In this document: positions 40,343 through 49,323 of the stretch, piece by piece
How positions within the stretch are numbered: the stretch's first letter is position 1
Layout of the letters: each line of letters opens with the position of its first letter
The notes under the pieces: model-generated
Seen by the model: only the letters and a program-made list of their open reading frames with translations
The model's database searches: none
What the model was told of the DNA's origin: nothing
Origin: Acidithiobacillus marinus
GTDB taxonomy: Bacteria > Pseudomonadota > Gammaproteobacteria > Acidithiobacillales > Acidithiobacillaceae
Length of the DNA stretch: 64,000 nucleotides
Assembly (NCBI RefSeq): GCF_002847505.1
Contig: NZ_MXAV01000013.1
Span: forward strand, 62,001 to 126,000
Reading direction: 5' to 3'
Program-made: the position numbers and the translations under genes

Positions 40343-40800
40343 GATTCTGCCTCCGCCTCAAAATCGAGAATACGCCTTCCTGCAGCTTCACCATGATCGG
40401 TCAAGGCAGTTGCCAAAATTGGATAAAGTTCATTTTCTTCCTTGGCATCATGTTGTTTGAGAATGGTTTGTACGGTACTTAGAAGATCGTCAAAGGTTTC
40501 TGCGTCCTGCTCCTGAATAGCTTCCGCCATTTCCTCAAAAAAAATACGTAAATCCTGATGACCCTTGCGGAGGAGGGCGGTCAGGGATTGGGCTTCATCC
40601 CCTTTCTGGCGCTCAAAGGCCGGAAATAATGTGCTTTCTTCCACGGCCATATGGCCATCCACGATGCCATGGCGGAAGGTCTCCAGTAAATGCGCCGCTT
40701 CCGGCCATGCGCCTTGGCTCACCGCTTCTGCGCCTTGTTCCAGAAGCTGGTCCAGGCGTTCATGGTCGTGTTGCATGATCTGATCAATGGGTTCCATCAT
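40339..40800 (-). CDS. hemerythrin-like domain protein
   Basis: A 153-residue four-helix-bundle protein with the hemerythrin ligand pattern: HDHERLD, GHMAVEESTLFP (H-x-x-x-E), KGHQDL and QHDAKEENELYP. It would hold a non-heme di-iron site that binds O2 or NO or reacts with peroxides. The ATG at 40800 has GGAG upstream; a longer frame starts at 40863. The stop overlaps the GcvH-like gene by 4 bp. Confidence 0.88.
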   Translation of the reverse strand: MMEPIDQIMQHDHERLDQLLEQGAEAVSQGAWPEAAHLLETFRHGIVDGHMAVEESTLFPAFERQKGDEAQSLTALLRKGHQDLRIFFEEMAEAIQEQDAETFDDLLSTVQTILKQHDAKEENELYPILATALTDHGEAAGRRILDFEAEAES

Positions 40801-40876
40801 AATCTCCGATGTTGGTGCGATCCTGTGCGGTATGCGCGTGACCGAAGTGCGTTTCTTGAGCATTTGGATGTCATTG

Positions 40877-41122
40877 TTATGACGCTCCGAGCATTTTCAA
40901 CACGTCTCCCAAGGGTTGTGCGCCTACGGTTTTCAGGCTGCCATCCACGACAATGGCGGGGACGGTTTTAATGCGCAGGTTACTGACGATTTCCCGCCCC
41001 TCCCGTTCCGCGATATCCAGAACTTCCAGTTCCATGGGCACTTTTTCTGAAGCTTCCTTCCAGACCTTTTCAGCTTGCGGGCAAACGGGACACCATTTTG
41101 AAACAAGGACTTGTACTTTCAT
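40877..41122 (-). CDS. small thioredoxin-fold protein
   Basis: An 81-residue glutaredoxin/thioredoxin-like protein. The active site is W-C-P-V-C-P near residues 10-15 and the cis-proline is in TVPAIVV. Such small proteins reduce disulfides or transfer electrons to partners. It lies between the hemerythrin and reductase genes on the same strand. The start at 41122 is the only one that places the fold at the N-terminus; the longer frame is not supported. Confidence 0.86.
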   Translation of the reverse strand: MKVQVLVSKWCPVCPQAEKVWKEASEKVPMELEVLDIAEREGREIVSNLRIKTVPAIVVDGSLKTVGAQPLGDVLKMLGAS

Positions 41123-41165
41123 CTTGTGTACTCCTGAGTGGTTGTCATATAGCAACGCAGAATGA

Positions 41166-42149
41166 CTAGCCATTGGGTGCAAAGGCATCAAAGTGGATGT
41201 GTGCATGGGAGACCCCATGGGAGAGCAGCAGATCAATAGCCGCTTCGATCATGCCGGGGCTTCCGCAAAGATAGACTTCATGGTTTTGCCAGTGGCCTCG
41301 GGCGGCTACGCTGGGCAACAGTCGGCGTGCTCCGGTCCAATGGGTGTCTTCCATGTCGGAAATGGTGGGTGTCACGGTAATCTGAGGATATTGTTGTGCC
41401 CATTGCTGCAATTGATCGAGATGATAAAAATCCGCCTGTTTTTTGGCTCCGTAAAACAGATGAACAGGACGATTCTGACCCTGAAGAATACTTTCCTGAA
41501 TGATGGCTTCAATGGGAGCCAATCCGGTACCGGCGGCAATGCAGAGCATGGGCCTGTTCTGCTCCGGGTGGAGAGCGAAGTCTCCTTGTGGTGGCCCGAG
41601 CGTGATGCTGTCACCGCATTGGGCCTTTTTAAAAAGCCACTGACTGAACAGTCCTCCCGGAATTTCGCGGATATGAAAAACCAGCTCGCCATGATCCTGT
41701 GGTGGCGTAGCCATGGAATAAGAGCGCCACTGATCCTGATGCTCCGGGACAGCCATACGGGCATATTGGCCGGTACGATATGGATAGGCATTTTCCGGTT
41801 TCAAGGTTAATTCCAATACATTCCAGGCCAGCTTGTTCAAGCTGACTATGTGGCTATTCCAGATATTTCCGGAAATGACTTCAGCGCGCAGTCGCATAGG
41901 GCTACGTGGATAAAGCTTGCATAATATGCCCATGCCTGCAGCCCGTTCTGCGGGTGTCAAAAGCAGCGGCATAAATGGCCCCTGCTCACTCTCTCCAGAC
42001 AAAATGGTTCCCTTGCAATCTCCACAGGAACCGCTGGCGCAGCCATGTTTAATGGCCACATCATGGGCTTTGGCCGCTTCGACAATATTCTGATTTTCAT
42101 TGGCCATAAAACAGATGCCGGAGGGTTCCAGACAAATTTCATATTCCAT
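41166..42149 (-). CDS. [2Fe-2S] ferredoxin-NAD(P)H reductase (flavin oxidoreductase)
   Basis: A 327-residue electron-transfer protein. A plant-type ferredoxin domain (GCASGSCGDC with a later C in ILCKLYP) supplies a [2Fe-2S] cluster. An FAD domain follows with WRSYSMA, and an NAD(P) domain with AAGTGLAPIEA and LCGSPGMIEAA. The layout matches phenol-hydroxylase or methane-monooxygenase reductases. It follows the globin gene, so it may reduce the globin in place of the fused domain of flavohemoglobin. GAGG precedes the ATG. An intrinsic terminator lies just upstream. Confidence 0.88.
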   Translation of the reverse strand: MEYEICLEPSGICFMANENQNIVEAAKAHDVAIKHGCASGSCGDCKGTILSGESEQGPFMPLLLTPAERAAGMGILCKLYPRSPMRLRAEVISGNIWNSHIVSLNKLAWNVLELTLKPENAYPYRTGQYARMAVPEHQDQWRSYSMATPPQDHGELVFHIREIPGGLFSQWLFKKAQCGDSITLGPPQGDFALHPEQNRPMLCIAAGTGLAPIEAIIQESILQGQNRPVHLFYGAKKQADFYHLDQLQQWAQQYPQITVTPTISDMEDTHWTGARRLLPSVAARGHWQNHEVYLCGSPGMIEAAIDLLLSHGVSHAHIHFDAFAPNG

Positions 42150-42174
42150 CCATTGACCTCACTTCGTTTTCACC

Positions 42175-42226
42175 AAAAAAACGGCGCGGGCCAAAGTCGC
42201 AAAAAGGATCCCGGCCAAGCACCGTT
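42175..42226 (-). terminator. rho-independent terminator between globin and reductase
   Basis: On the minus strand AACGGTGC-TT-GGCC pairs with GGCC-CGCGCCGTT, leaving a small internal bulge, across a roughly 20-nt loop. It is followed directly by seven T (bases 42175-42181 are A on the plus strand). It starts about 11 nt after the globin stop and ends 26 nt before the reductase start. It should end most globin transcripts or act as an attenuator. Confidence 0.72.
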
Positions 42227-42236
42227 TTGTGTTAAA

Positions 42237-42698
42237 TCAAACAGCAGGAGGGACGTCGTCAATGGTTACCGGCACAAAGCGGGAAGGGGCCATTGCTTCA
42301 TAGGCCGCCTCAATGCATACCGTAGAAGCCAGGTTGTAGGCCTCAATCCAGGATTCCGCCATTTCCCGGGTCCAGGCAGCACCCAGAAAATGCTTCAGGG
42401 TATTGAGCAGGCTTTTGCCGACGATGGGATAATGTTCCGGGCGAGTATCATACTTGATATGGGCAATCCCGAGATCTTTCAAATAGGGCACCAGTACTTC
42501 CAGATTGTCGATGCTGGTCGCAATCAGAATGACAGAGTTAAACAAACGGATACGCTGCTCGGTCATGTCTCCGGGAAACATTTTCCGGACTTCCGGAAAA
42601 TGCGTGAACATATAATCATAAAAATGCTCAGCTACCTGTACACCGAGATCCTTTACAGCAGCGCCACTGGATTGAATCAATTGAATATTGATGGTCAT
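42237..42698 (-). CDS. single-domain globin (bacterial hemoglobin type)
   Basis: A 153-residue globin resembling the heme domain of flavohemoglobin and Vitreoscilla hemoglobin. The proximal His is in RPEHYPIVGKSLL, a Phe/Tyr-rich N-half holds FYDYMFTHFPEVRKMFP, and the C-terminal helix is W-I-E-A-Y. No reductase domain is fused. It likely binds O2 and NO and may act as NO dioxygenase with the separate reductase downstream. AAGGAG precedes the ATG. An Fnr/Dnr-like box lies 89 bp upstream. Confidence 0.92.
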   Translation of the reverse strand: MTINIQLIQSSGAAVKDLGVQVAEHFYDYMFTHFPEVRKMFPGDMTEQRIRLFNSVILIATSIDNLEVLVPYLKDLGIAHIKYDTRPEHYPIVGKSLLNTLKHFLGAAWTREMAESWIEAYNLASTVCIEAAYEAMAPSRFVPVTIDDVPPAV

Positions 42699-42786
42699 GA
42701 CAAATTACTCCTTGTGCTTGGGGTGTGGATGGACTGTGCTTGACGCGCTACGTGGTGAAAGATAAAGCAGGTTGTGCAGCTATTCC

Positions 42787-42800
42787 TTGATTTCGGTCAA
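42787..42800 (-). promoter_or_regulatory. Fnr/Dnr-type box upstream of the globin gene
   Basis: TTGAT-TTCG-GTCAA differs from the TTGAT-N4-ATCAA consensus at one base. It lies 89 bp upstream of the globin ATG in a 123-bp gap. The other flanking gene ends here, so the site can only serve the globin operon. The Crp/Fnr protein encoded at 39159 has the E-x-x-S-R recognition residues expected for this box. Confidence 0.72.
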
Positions 42801-42821
42801 TTTTGAAAATGGCGGCCATGC

Positions 42822-43994
42822 TTACAGGTTCTTCTGGATAATGCGCCGGGCGCGATTTTGCGCGCGTTGTACTTCATCCTGGTATATGGATGTTTCATAT
42901 CCCTGTTTCGGAGTGCTGGTCAGAGGTTGCAGAACCGAATGCGGATGCTCGGGCTGCCAGTGGACTTCGGCAATCATGGAGAGCCCGGGCCGGAGTGGGT
43001 GTTTGCGCAATTCTGCAGCAGGTATGGCAATACGTACCGGCACCCGTTCCACAATATGGATATAATTCCCGGTGGCATTTTGTGGCGGCAGAATACTGAA
43101 AGCGCTCCCCGCTCCGGGAAGCAGACCCAGGACGGTGCCATGAAAATGCACAGAACCTCCGTAATAATCACTGGTCAATTGTACCGATTGTCCGGGGTAG
43201 ATATGACGCATGACGGTTTCCTTGAAATTGGCGACTACCCATAAATCGTTCAAGGGCACGACGGAGAACAGGCGCTGACCATTTTTAACTTTTAACCCTG
43301 GATAGGCAGAGCGCTGGGCGATAAAACCCGAAATGGGGGCGCGGATCAGGTGACGTTGCCAGGTGATGTCGGCCTGCTCATATGCCGCAACAGCCTGCTG
43401 CACCAGAGGATTGTCATAAAGCGTGGTGCCTGCTACCAGGGCTTCAGCGCCTTGCAGTTTGGCTTGCGCTTGTGCCACGGCTGCGCTTGCGGCAGTGATT
43501 TCTTGTCGGGTATTTTCAAGGCGGATCATAGAAACGGCGCCACTGGGCAGAGATTGCTGATAGCGTGTTAAGTCTATCTGCAGTTGGCGCAGCGTGGCTT
43601 TCTTGGCCTGGATATTTTGTTGCAGAGCATGGACCTCCGCGAAATCCTGGCGCACTTGTCGTACTGTCGCGGCCAGATGGGCTTCTGCTTTTTTCATCTG
43701 CAGCCGGGAATGACTGCTTTGCAAGATGGCCAGTACCTGACCGGCATGCACAAATTCCGTATTTTCTGCCAGCACCTGCTGGATAGTGCCCTCTGACAAA
43801 CTGTCCACGGGGCTGATATTGCCGTTCACGTAGGCATCATTGGTTTCAATCCAGTACTGCCCCCGTAAAAACCACCAGAAGATACCGATGAGGCTAACTA
43901 GGAAAAGGAGGATGGCAACCCCGAGCAGCCCTCTTCGGCGCTTTTTTTCCAAAGGGTGTTTTTCAGAATCCGGGACAAGCTGCGCTGTACTCAT
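42822..43994 (-). CDS. membrane-fusion protein of an EmrAB-type pump
   Basis: A 390-residue HlyD/EmrA-family adaptor bridging an MFS pump and an outer-membrane channel. One N-terminal membrane helix (about 22-44) is followed by a lipoyl-like half (WIETNDAYVNGNISPVDS), a long coiled coil (about 95-190), the second lipoyl half (LIRAPISGFIAQRSAYPG) and a beta-barrel region. It is the third gene of emrB-tolC-emrA on the minus strand, overlapping the channel gene by 4 bp. Confidence 0.9.
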   Translation of the reverse strand: MSTAQLVPDSEKHPLEKKRRRGLLGVAILLFLVSLIGIFWWFLRGQYWIETNDAYVNGNISPVDSLSEGTIQQVLAENTEFVHAGQVLAILQSSHSRLQMKKAEAHLAATVRQVRQDFAEVHALQQNIQAKKATLRQLQIDLTRYQQSLPSGAVSMIRLENTRQEITAASAAVAQAQAKLQGAEALVAGTTLYDNPLVQQAVAAYEQADITWQRHLIRAPISGFIAQRSAYPGLKVKNGQRLFSVVPLNDLWVVANFKETVMRHIYPGQSVQLTSDYYGGSVHFHGTVLGLLPGAGSAFSILPPQNATGNYIHIVERVPVRIAIPAAELRKHPLRPGLSMIAEVHWQPEHPHSVLQPLTSTPKQGYETSIYQDEVQRAQNRARRIIQKNL

Positions 43995-45421
43995 TCTGCT
44001 TTGCCTTTAGTCGCATATCCGCCTCCCAGCGCCTCATGTAGTAATGTCCAGGATTGGGCATTTTGGATCTGCAAAAGGAGTTTATGGCTTTGCATGGTTG
44101 TTTCCTGAATACGGGTTTGATAAACGGCCATTTTATTGGCGGTTCCTGCACGAAAAGCCGCCTCAGCCAGGACTCGGCTCTGTCTGGCAGCCTGCATGAT
44201 CTGCGCTTGTTCATGGAGCTGCTGATGAATTTTTTTCCAGCTCGCCAGGTAACGGGCAATTTCCCGCACGGCGCTGAGGATGTTCTGGCGATAATGATCC
44301 TGTGCGGCCATATACACGGCATTTTGTGCCTTGAGTCGGGCGCGGAGTTTTCCGCCTTCAAAAACCGGCAAGGTGATCACCGGACCCACCGCATGGGCCA
44401 GATTCCCCGGGCTGAATAAATCACCCAGATCAATGCTGTTCCAGCCCGAAAACAGGGCGATATTCACATCCGGATAAAAAGCCGCCCGCGCCGCCTTGAT
44501 CTGTTGGGCGGCGATTGTCATTTCCCAACGGGCCGCGACAATGTCGGGGCGGTGAGTGATGAGGCGCAAGGGAAGATCCCGAGGAATGGGCATCCGCGAC
44601 AGCTCCGGTAGCGGAGCGATGGGGATCTGCTCTCCCCAATCAGGTCCGTGTCCGGCCAGAGCCGCTAGAATATAGCGTTGCCGGGCAACAGCGTCCTGTA
44701 ATTGAGCGCTATTTTGTCGCGCTTCGGCGTAGCGTTCTTCCTGAGCAAAAACCGGACGCGCATCGGCCAGACCATCATGCCAGCGTTGATTCTCCAGCAG
44801 AAGCAGGGACTTTTGCAGGTTTTCCAGATGCTGTGCCAGATGCAGACGTTGGGATGTGCCGATCAGCAGAAAATAATGCCAGGTCAGTTGTGATTCCAGT
44901 TGCAGTTTTGCTTCGGCATAATCGGCTTGGTGCACCCGCACTTTTCCTATGGTGGCACGGATCTGGTCGCTGTCCCGACCCCATAAATCCAGGTGATAAC
45001 GCAGCTCCAGCGGGTTGATCTCGGCATAGTCAAAATGCTGGCCATTGGCTTGGAGATGGAGTCCCTGTTTAGAAAAATACTGCCGGGTGAAAGACGCACT
45101 GGCATTCCATTGTGGAAGAAGGGCGGCATGTTGTTCCGCAGCAAAGGCTTTTGCCTTGAGAATGCGGGCGCTGACCATCTGCAGCGAGGGGTTATTCCGC
45201 AACGCCGCATCAATCAGTTGATTGAGGGCAGGCAATTGCGCCTTTTCCCACCACCGGGATTCGGGCCATGGACCCGGATGAATGCCATCATGCCCCTCAG
45301 CTTGAGCCAATACTTGACGGATTTGCGGAGCATGGGCCAGGTGCTTGTTGGGCAGATGTTCTGGCAGGCGCGCGCAGGCGCTGAGTAACAGGCAGGATAG
45401 AAGCAGAAAAAATTTATGCAT
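43991..45421 (-). CDS. outer-membrane efflux lipoprotein (NodT/OprM type)
   Basis: A 476-residue TolC-superfamily protein. The signal peptide ends in a lipobox (LLSAC, Cys16), so it is a lipoprotein as in OprM. Two structural repeats of coiled-coil and beta strands are visible, e.g. DAALRNNPSLQMVSARI and ITHRPDIVAARWEM. It would form the channel for the pump encoded on either side. Its ATG shares one base with the emrB-type stop (TGATG). Confidence 0.9.
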   Translation of the reverse strand: MHKFFLLLSCLLLSACARLPEHLPNKHLAHAPQIRQVLAQAEGHDGIHPGPWPESRWWEKAQLPALNQLIDAALRNNPSLQMVSARILKAKAFAAEQHAALLPQWNASASFTRQYFSKQGLHLQANGQHFDYAEINPLELRYHLDLWGRDSDQIRATIGKVRVHQADYAEAKLQLESQLTWHYFLLIGTSQRLHLAQHLENLQKSLLLLENQRWHDGLADARPVFAQEERYAEARQNSAQLQDAVARQRYILAALAGHGPDWGEQIPIAPLPELSRMPIPRDLPLRLITHRPDIVAARWEMTIAAQQIKAARAAFYPDVNIALFSGWNSIDLGDLFSPGNLAHAVGPVITLPVFEGGKLRARLKAQNAVYMAAQDHYRQNILSAVREIARYLASWKKIHQQLHEQAQIMQAARQSRVLAEAAFRAGTANKMAVYQTRIQETTMQSHKLLLQIQNAQSWTLLHEALGGGYATKGKAE

Positions 45422-46962
45422 CAGAGGTCAACCAGTTCTTCTATGGCGCGGCGCAGACGAATATCCGGTTCTGCGTAAACCACAGCCTTGCTGAGTAGCA
45501 AGAGACCGGCCCCTATCAAAAATCCCCAGGCGGCGATGTAAAAAATCTCATTGAAAGCCAACATGGCCGCATGCTGCTTTATCAGCGCTGCTGTGCGTAT
45601 ATGGCCGATCAGCGTACCGGGTAAGTCCGCAATGCTGCTTTTCCCTTCGGCCAGAAAATGCGCATGGAAAATCATGCGCCGGTCAAATAAGGTGGCAATA
45701 AGAGGAATGCCCATAGCCTGTCCACTCAGGCGTAATACATTCAAGAGCACTGTTCCGCGTATTTCGGCCGGACCCGATAATCCCGACAAGGCAATGGCAA
45801 TGATGGAGGGAAACAAACTGCCCAGGAAAATGCCTACAAATGCCTGGGGCCAGAGCAACTCGGTGAAGGACGCCGGATGATTATAGGAAGCCACCCAAAA
45901 ACTTGCGGCTGAAAATCCTGTCAGAGAGAGGACAGCCAGGATGCGGGCATCCAGGCGATTCAACAAGCGCTGGGTCAGCATGAAGCTGATTTTTGAGAAA
46001 ATGGCCATAGGTAATATCAACAGGCCCACCATCCAGGCGCTATAGCCCATCACTAACTGAAAGCCGACAATGTAAATGGCGATGCTGCCCTGAAAAAACA
46101 AAGCGGTGAAAAACAGCACCACACTGCCTATCAGAAAATTGCGCCGTTTCAGAAGGCGCAGATCCAGGAGGGGTTGGGGGGTGTACCATTCGGCGATAAT
46201 CAACAGCAGCAGAGCGATGAGGCTGATAATGCCAAGGAAAATAATGGTCTGAGAGCGCCACCAACTGAGGGTTTCGCCGATGTTCAGGGCGGATTCTCCG
46301 GCAGCCAGAGCGATGACCAGGAAGATCAGGCCGCGCCAGTCCAGTGCTGGATGGCGATGTTCCATTTCACGCTCAAAAAGCAGAATCATGCTGACCAGGG
46401 CTACGGTAATGGCAATGGGTATGTTTACATAAAACAGCCAGCGCCAACCGATGGTATCCGTAATCCAGCCGCCGATGACCGGGCCGAGGGTGAACGGGGT
46501 AAGGGCAGCAATTCCCCACAGACCCAGTCCGATATTGCGGCGCTGAGGATGGTAGTGGCGCAGAATAATCTGCAAGGAAACGGGAATGGTCAGTCCTCCC
46601 ACATAACCCTGAACAATCCGTGCGATCAGGAAGCTGTCATAGTGATTGGTGACGGCACATACGCCTGAAGCCAGGGCGAACATGACAAAAGCCGCCGTCA
46701 GAACACGCATTTCCCCCCAGCGATGTAATAACCAGGGCGATGTGGGAAAGGCCAGGGCCATGGCCAGAAAAAAATCAGCCTGTGTCCAGTCGGCAAAATC
46801 GGGGTTGACCCCTAAACTACCCGCAACATGGGGGATCATGGGCAGATAGGCGCCGGTATTGAAGAGCACCAGGAAATGTCCCAGACCAATGACCAGATTC
46901 AGCAGCACTACCATGCCGGTACTCAACGGAGAAACTGTCTGGGCGTTTTGAGGAAAGGTCAT
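45421..46962 (-). CDS. DHA2-family MFS drug transporter (EmrB type)
   Basis: A 513-residue inner-membrane pump with about 14 helices, as in EmrB/QacA. Motif C-like and DHA2 signatures appear around RIVQGYVGGLTIPVS and GPVIGGWITDTIGWRWLFYVNIP. It is the first gene of the three-part pump operon. The ATG at 46962 is chosen; an upstream TTG at 46995 has no better ribosome-binding site. A LysR gene diverges from it, as is usual for regulated efflux. Confidence 0.9.
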   Translation of the reverse strand: MTFPQNAQTVSPLSTGMVVLLNLVIGLGHFLVLFNTGAYLPMIPHVAGSLGVNPDFADWTQADFFLAMALAFPTSPWLLHRWGEMRVLTAAFVMFALASGVCAVTNHYDSFLIARIVQGYVGGLTIPVSLQIILRHYHPQRRNIGLGLWGIAALTPFTLGPVIGGWITDTIGWRWLFYVNIPIAITVALVSMILLFEREMEHRHPALDWRGLIFLVIALAAGESALNIGETLSWWRSQTIIFLGIISLIALLLLIIAEWYTPQPLLDLRLLKRRNFLIGSVVLFFTALFFQGSIAIYIVGFQLVMGYSAWMVGLLILPMAIFSKISFMLTQRLLNRLDARILAVLSLTGFSAASFWVASYNHPASFTELLWPQAFVGIFLGSLFPSIIAIALSGLSGPAEIRGTVLLNVLRLSGQAMGIPLIATLFDRRMIFHAHFLAEGKSSIADLPGTLIGHIRTAALIKQHAAMLAFNEIFYIAAWGFLIGAGLLLLSKAVVYAEPDIRLRRAIEELVDL

Positions 46963-47037
46963 TATGGGGTATCCGCTTCTATGCTTATTTGCCAAACGGG
47001 CCGATAATGCAGGGGCTGCAAATATAGATCAAATTGG

Positions 47038-47070
47038 TTATATATATATAAACTATCGGGTATAGCGATA
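47038..47070. promoter_or_regulatory. LysR/efflux divergent control region
   Basis: The 109-bp gap contains an alternating TA tract (47038-47050) and the inverted repeat TATCG-N7-CGATA (47054-47070), which ends at the LysR ATG. Sites overlapping the start of a LysR gene often mediate autorepression. A TATA-N12-TATA element further left could be the activator half. Assignment is by symmetry only. Confidence 0.45.
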
Positions 47071-47071
47071 T

Positions 47072-47983
47072 ATGGATACGGAATTACTGCTGACTTTTCT
47101 TACGGTGGCCAAAAGTGGCGGCATCAGTGCAGCGGCGCGAAGCCTGCACCGGAGTCAGCCGGCCATCACCGAGCGCTTGCAGAAGCTCAGCCAGATGGTG
47201 GGAGAGCCCTTGACCATGCGTCACGGACGCGGCATTCAGTTGACGCCGGCCGGCGAAGCGCTGCTCTCGACAGCGCAGCGGATGCGCGATGTGATTGATG
47301 AGTTCGAGGACATCATGTTGCGCCGCCAGCGTTTGCAGAGTGGTGTTTTGCGGATTGTTGCCACCAACACCGTGGCCAATTATTTTTTGCCGGAAAGACT
47401 GGTGTCTTTTCAACGGCAATTTCCCGATATAGAACTTCAGCTGCGGGGAGGGGTGATCGACTGGTCCAGTATTGCCCTGTCCGATTGGGATTTGTATTTT
47501 CTGGAAGGTGGCCTGGATCTGGAAGGTTTGCCTTCCTACTATTCGGTGACACCTTGGCTGGATGATGAAATCATGACCATTTTTCCCGAAGGGCATAGCC
47601 TCCTCCAGCAAGCGGAATTGACACTGGAAAATCTGCTACCTTATCCCCTGATCTGGCGCGAACCCGGGTCGGGTATTCGCCGTTCTGTAGAAAAAGCCTT
47701 TCAGGAAGCCCGTTTGACACCCCGACAATCCATTGAGGTTACCGGTGTTGAAGCAGTGGGCGCTGCCGTGGATGCCGGGCTGGGAATTGGCTTTGTAACG
47801 GCCGCCGCCTTGCGTTGCCGGAAAGACTGGCGGGTCGTGGCGCGCCGCCTGCCCGCACCCTTGGGCATTCAGTGGACCTTGTATATGGCCAGACCCCAAC
47901 CCGCCTATCAGTCCCACACTATCCGAGCCTTCCTGGAATTTCTGGATACCGGAACGGTACATCTGCAACAGGCCGGAGTGTGA
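47072..47983 (+). CDS. LysR-family transcriptional regulator
   Basis: A 303-residue LysR protein. The N-terminal HTH has GGISAAARSLHRSQPAITERL, shown by its key residues S-A-A-A and S-Q-P-A, followed by the linker helix and a two-lobed effector domain (VLRIVATNTVANYFLP, PLIWREPGSG). It is divergent from the EmrAB-TolC-type operon and probably controls it. The inducer is unknown. Its stop is 4 bp before dusA. Confidence 0.92.
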   Translation: MDTELLLTFLTVAKSGGISAAARSLHRSQPAITERLQKLSQMVGEPLTMRHGRGIQLTPAGEALLSTAQRMRDVIDEFEDIMLRRQRLQSGVLRIVATNTVANYFLPERLVSFQRQFPDIELQLRGGVIDWSSIALSDWDLYFLEGGLDLEGLPSYYSVTPWLDDEIMTIFPEGHSLLQQAELTLENLLPYPLIWREPGSGIRRSVEKAFQEARLTPRQSIEVTGVEAVGAAVDAGLGIGFVTAAALRCRKDWRVVARRLPAPLGIQWTLYMARPQPAYQSHTIRAFLEFLDTGTVHLQQAGV

Positions 47984-47987
47984 TTCC

Positions 47988-48947
47988 ATGGCAATGAATG
48001 AGAAGATTTTATCCGTAGCGCCCATGCTCGACTGGACGGATCGTCATTGCCGGCATTTTTTGCGACTGATCTGTCCCTCTTGTGTGCTCTTCACAGAGAT
48101 GCTGACCACCAACGCCCTTTTGCTGGGACGCGACCCGCAGCGTTTTCTGGAGTATTCAGCGGCGGAACATCCTCTGATTCTTCAAGTAGGGGGAGATGAC
48201 CCCGAGGCGATGCGCCGGGTCTCCTGGCTGGCCAGGGAATATCAATACGATGGCATTAATCTCAATGTGGGTTGTCCTTCGCCACGGGTGCAAAAAGGCA
48301 GTTTTGGGGCTTGTCTCATGGCGACTCCCGAGCATGTGGCCGAGTTGATGGCTGCCCTGGCCGATAGCGGCCTGGCGATCAGTATCAAACATCGGCTAGG
48401 ACTGGATCGGGAAGAAAATTATGCGGCCTTGCAGCAATTTGTAGACAGGGTGGCGCAGTCGGGGTGCAGGCATTTCATTGTCCATGCCCGCAATGCCTGG
48501 TTGAAGGGATTGAATCCGGCAGAAAATCGCGAAATCCCACCCTTGCGTTGGGATTGGGTACAACACCTGAAACAAGATTTCCCGCATCTGCAGATAGAAA
48601 TCAATGGGGGTTTCAAAACTCCCGCCACTGTGCTCGAACAGTATCCCTATGTGGACGGGGTGATGATTGGCCGTGCTGCCTACCATAACCCCCTGCTGCT
48701 GGCCGAAGTGGAAATGGCCATGGGCAGGCGCGCGCAGTTACCTGAGCGCGGACAAATTCTGGAAGGTCTGATGACCTATGCCGAAAGCTGGGGAGAAGCA
48801 CTACCGGCTCCAAGATTGAGCCGCCATTTGCATGGTCTTTACTACGGTGTTGCCGGCGCCGGGGAATGGCGTCGCTTTTTGGGTACTGCTGTCCTGAACG
48901 AAAGCGCCGCAGATTTTCTGCGGCGCGCATTGCAACAATTCGCGTAA
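47988..48947 (+). CDS. dusA: tRNA-dihydrouridine synthase A
   Basis: FMN-dependent reductase that makes dihydrouridine in the tRNA D-loop. The 319-residue TIM-barrel product has VAPMLDWTDRHCR at the N-terminus, catalytic Cys in LNVGCPSPRVQKG, phosphate-binding INGGFKT and GVMIGRAAYHNP. The N-terminal APML-W-TDRHCR motif is specific for DusA over DusB/C. A second ATG 6 bp downstream (47994) is also possible. Confidence 0.94.
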   Translation: MAMNEKILSVAPMLDWTDRHCRHFLRLICPSCVLFTEMLTTNALLLGRDPQRFLEYSAAEHPLILQVGGDDPEAMRRVSWLAREYQYDGINLNVGCPSPRVQKGSFGACLMATPEHVAELMAALADSGLAISIKHRLGLDREENYAALQQFVDRVAQSGCRHFIVHARNAWLKGLNPAENREIPPLRWDWVQHLKQDFPHLQIEINGGFKTPATVLEQYPYVDGVMIGRAAYHNPLLLAEVEMAMGRRAQLPERGQILEGLMTYAESWGEALPAPRLSRHLHGLYYGVAGAGEWRRFLGTAVLNESAADFLRRALQQFA

Positions 48948-48954
48948 AAGCCCA

Positions 48955-49257
48955 TCAGGCCAGGACGTGATGACTGATTTCCAGCAGGCGCAGGGTGCGC
49001 TGATCACGAATCCGGTAGTACACCCGACTGGCGACTTTGCGGACCAGAATCAGCCCAGAATCCTGGAGCAGGGCCAGATGCTGGGAGGCATTGCTGTGAC
49101 TGGTATTGATGGCCTTCACCAGATGCTGCATGCTCATTTCGCCGCGCCCCAGCAGGCAGATGATTTTATAGCGCAAAGGATGAGACATGGCCTTGATGAC
49201 TTCGGAGAGTTGCGCAATCTCCCGTTCGGGGATGATGGTATTTTCCGTGGTTTTCAT
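48955..49257 (-). CDS. ArsR-family transcriptional regulator
   Basis: A 100-residue winged-helix protein with EVIKAMSHPLRYKIICLL and SHSNASQHLALLQDSGLI. It has a single cysteine (in KIICLL), so it does not have an evident metal site and may sense something else. The ATG at 49257 follows AGGAG; a longer frame to 49302 is less likely. A palindrome 67 bp upstream may be its own operator. No target gene is coupled to it. Confidence 0.85.
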   Translation of the reverse strand: MKTTENTIIPEREIAQLSEVIKAMSHPLRYKIICLLGRGEMSMQHLVKAINTSHSNASQHLALLQDSGLILVRKVASRVYYRIRDQRTLRLLEISHHVLA

Positions 49258-49323
49258 GGTAGCTCCTTGCTTGAGTATCGTTGGATAACCTACTCCAGCC
49301 ATACAGCATGAACCGTGCCACGT

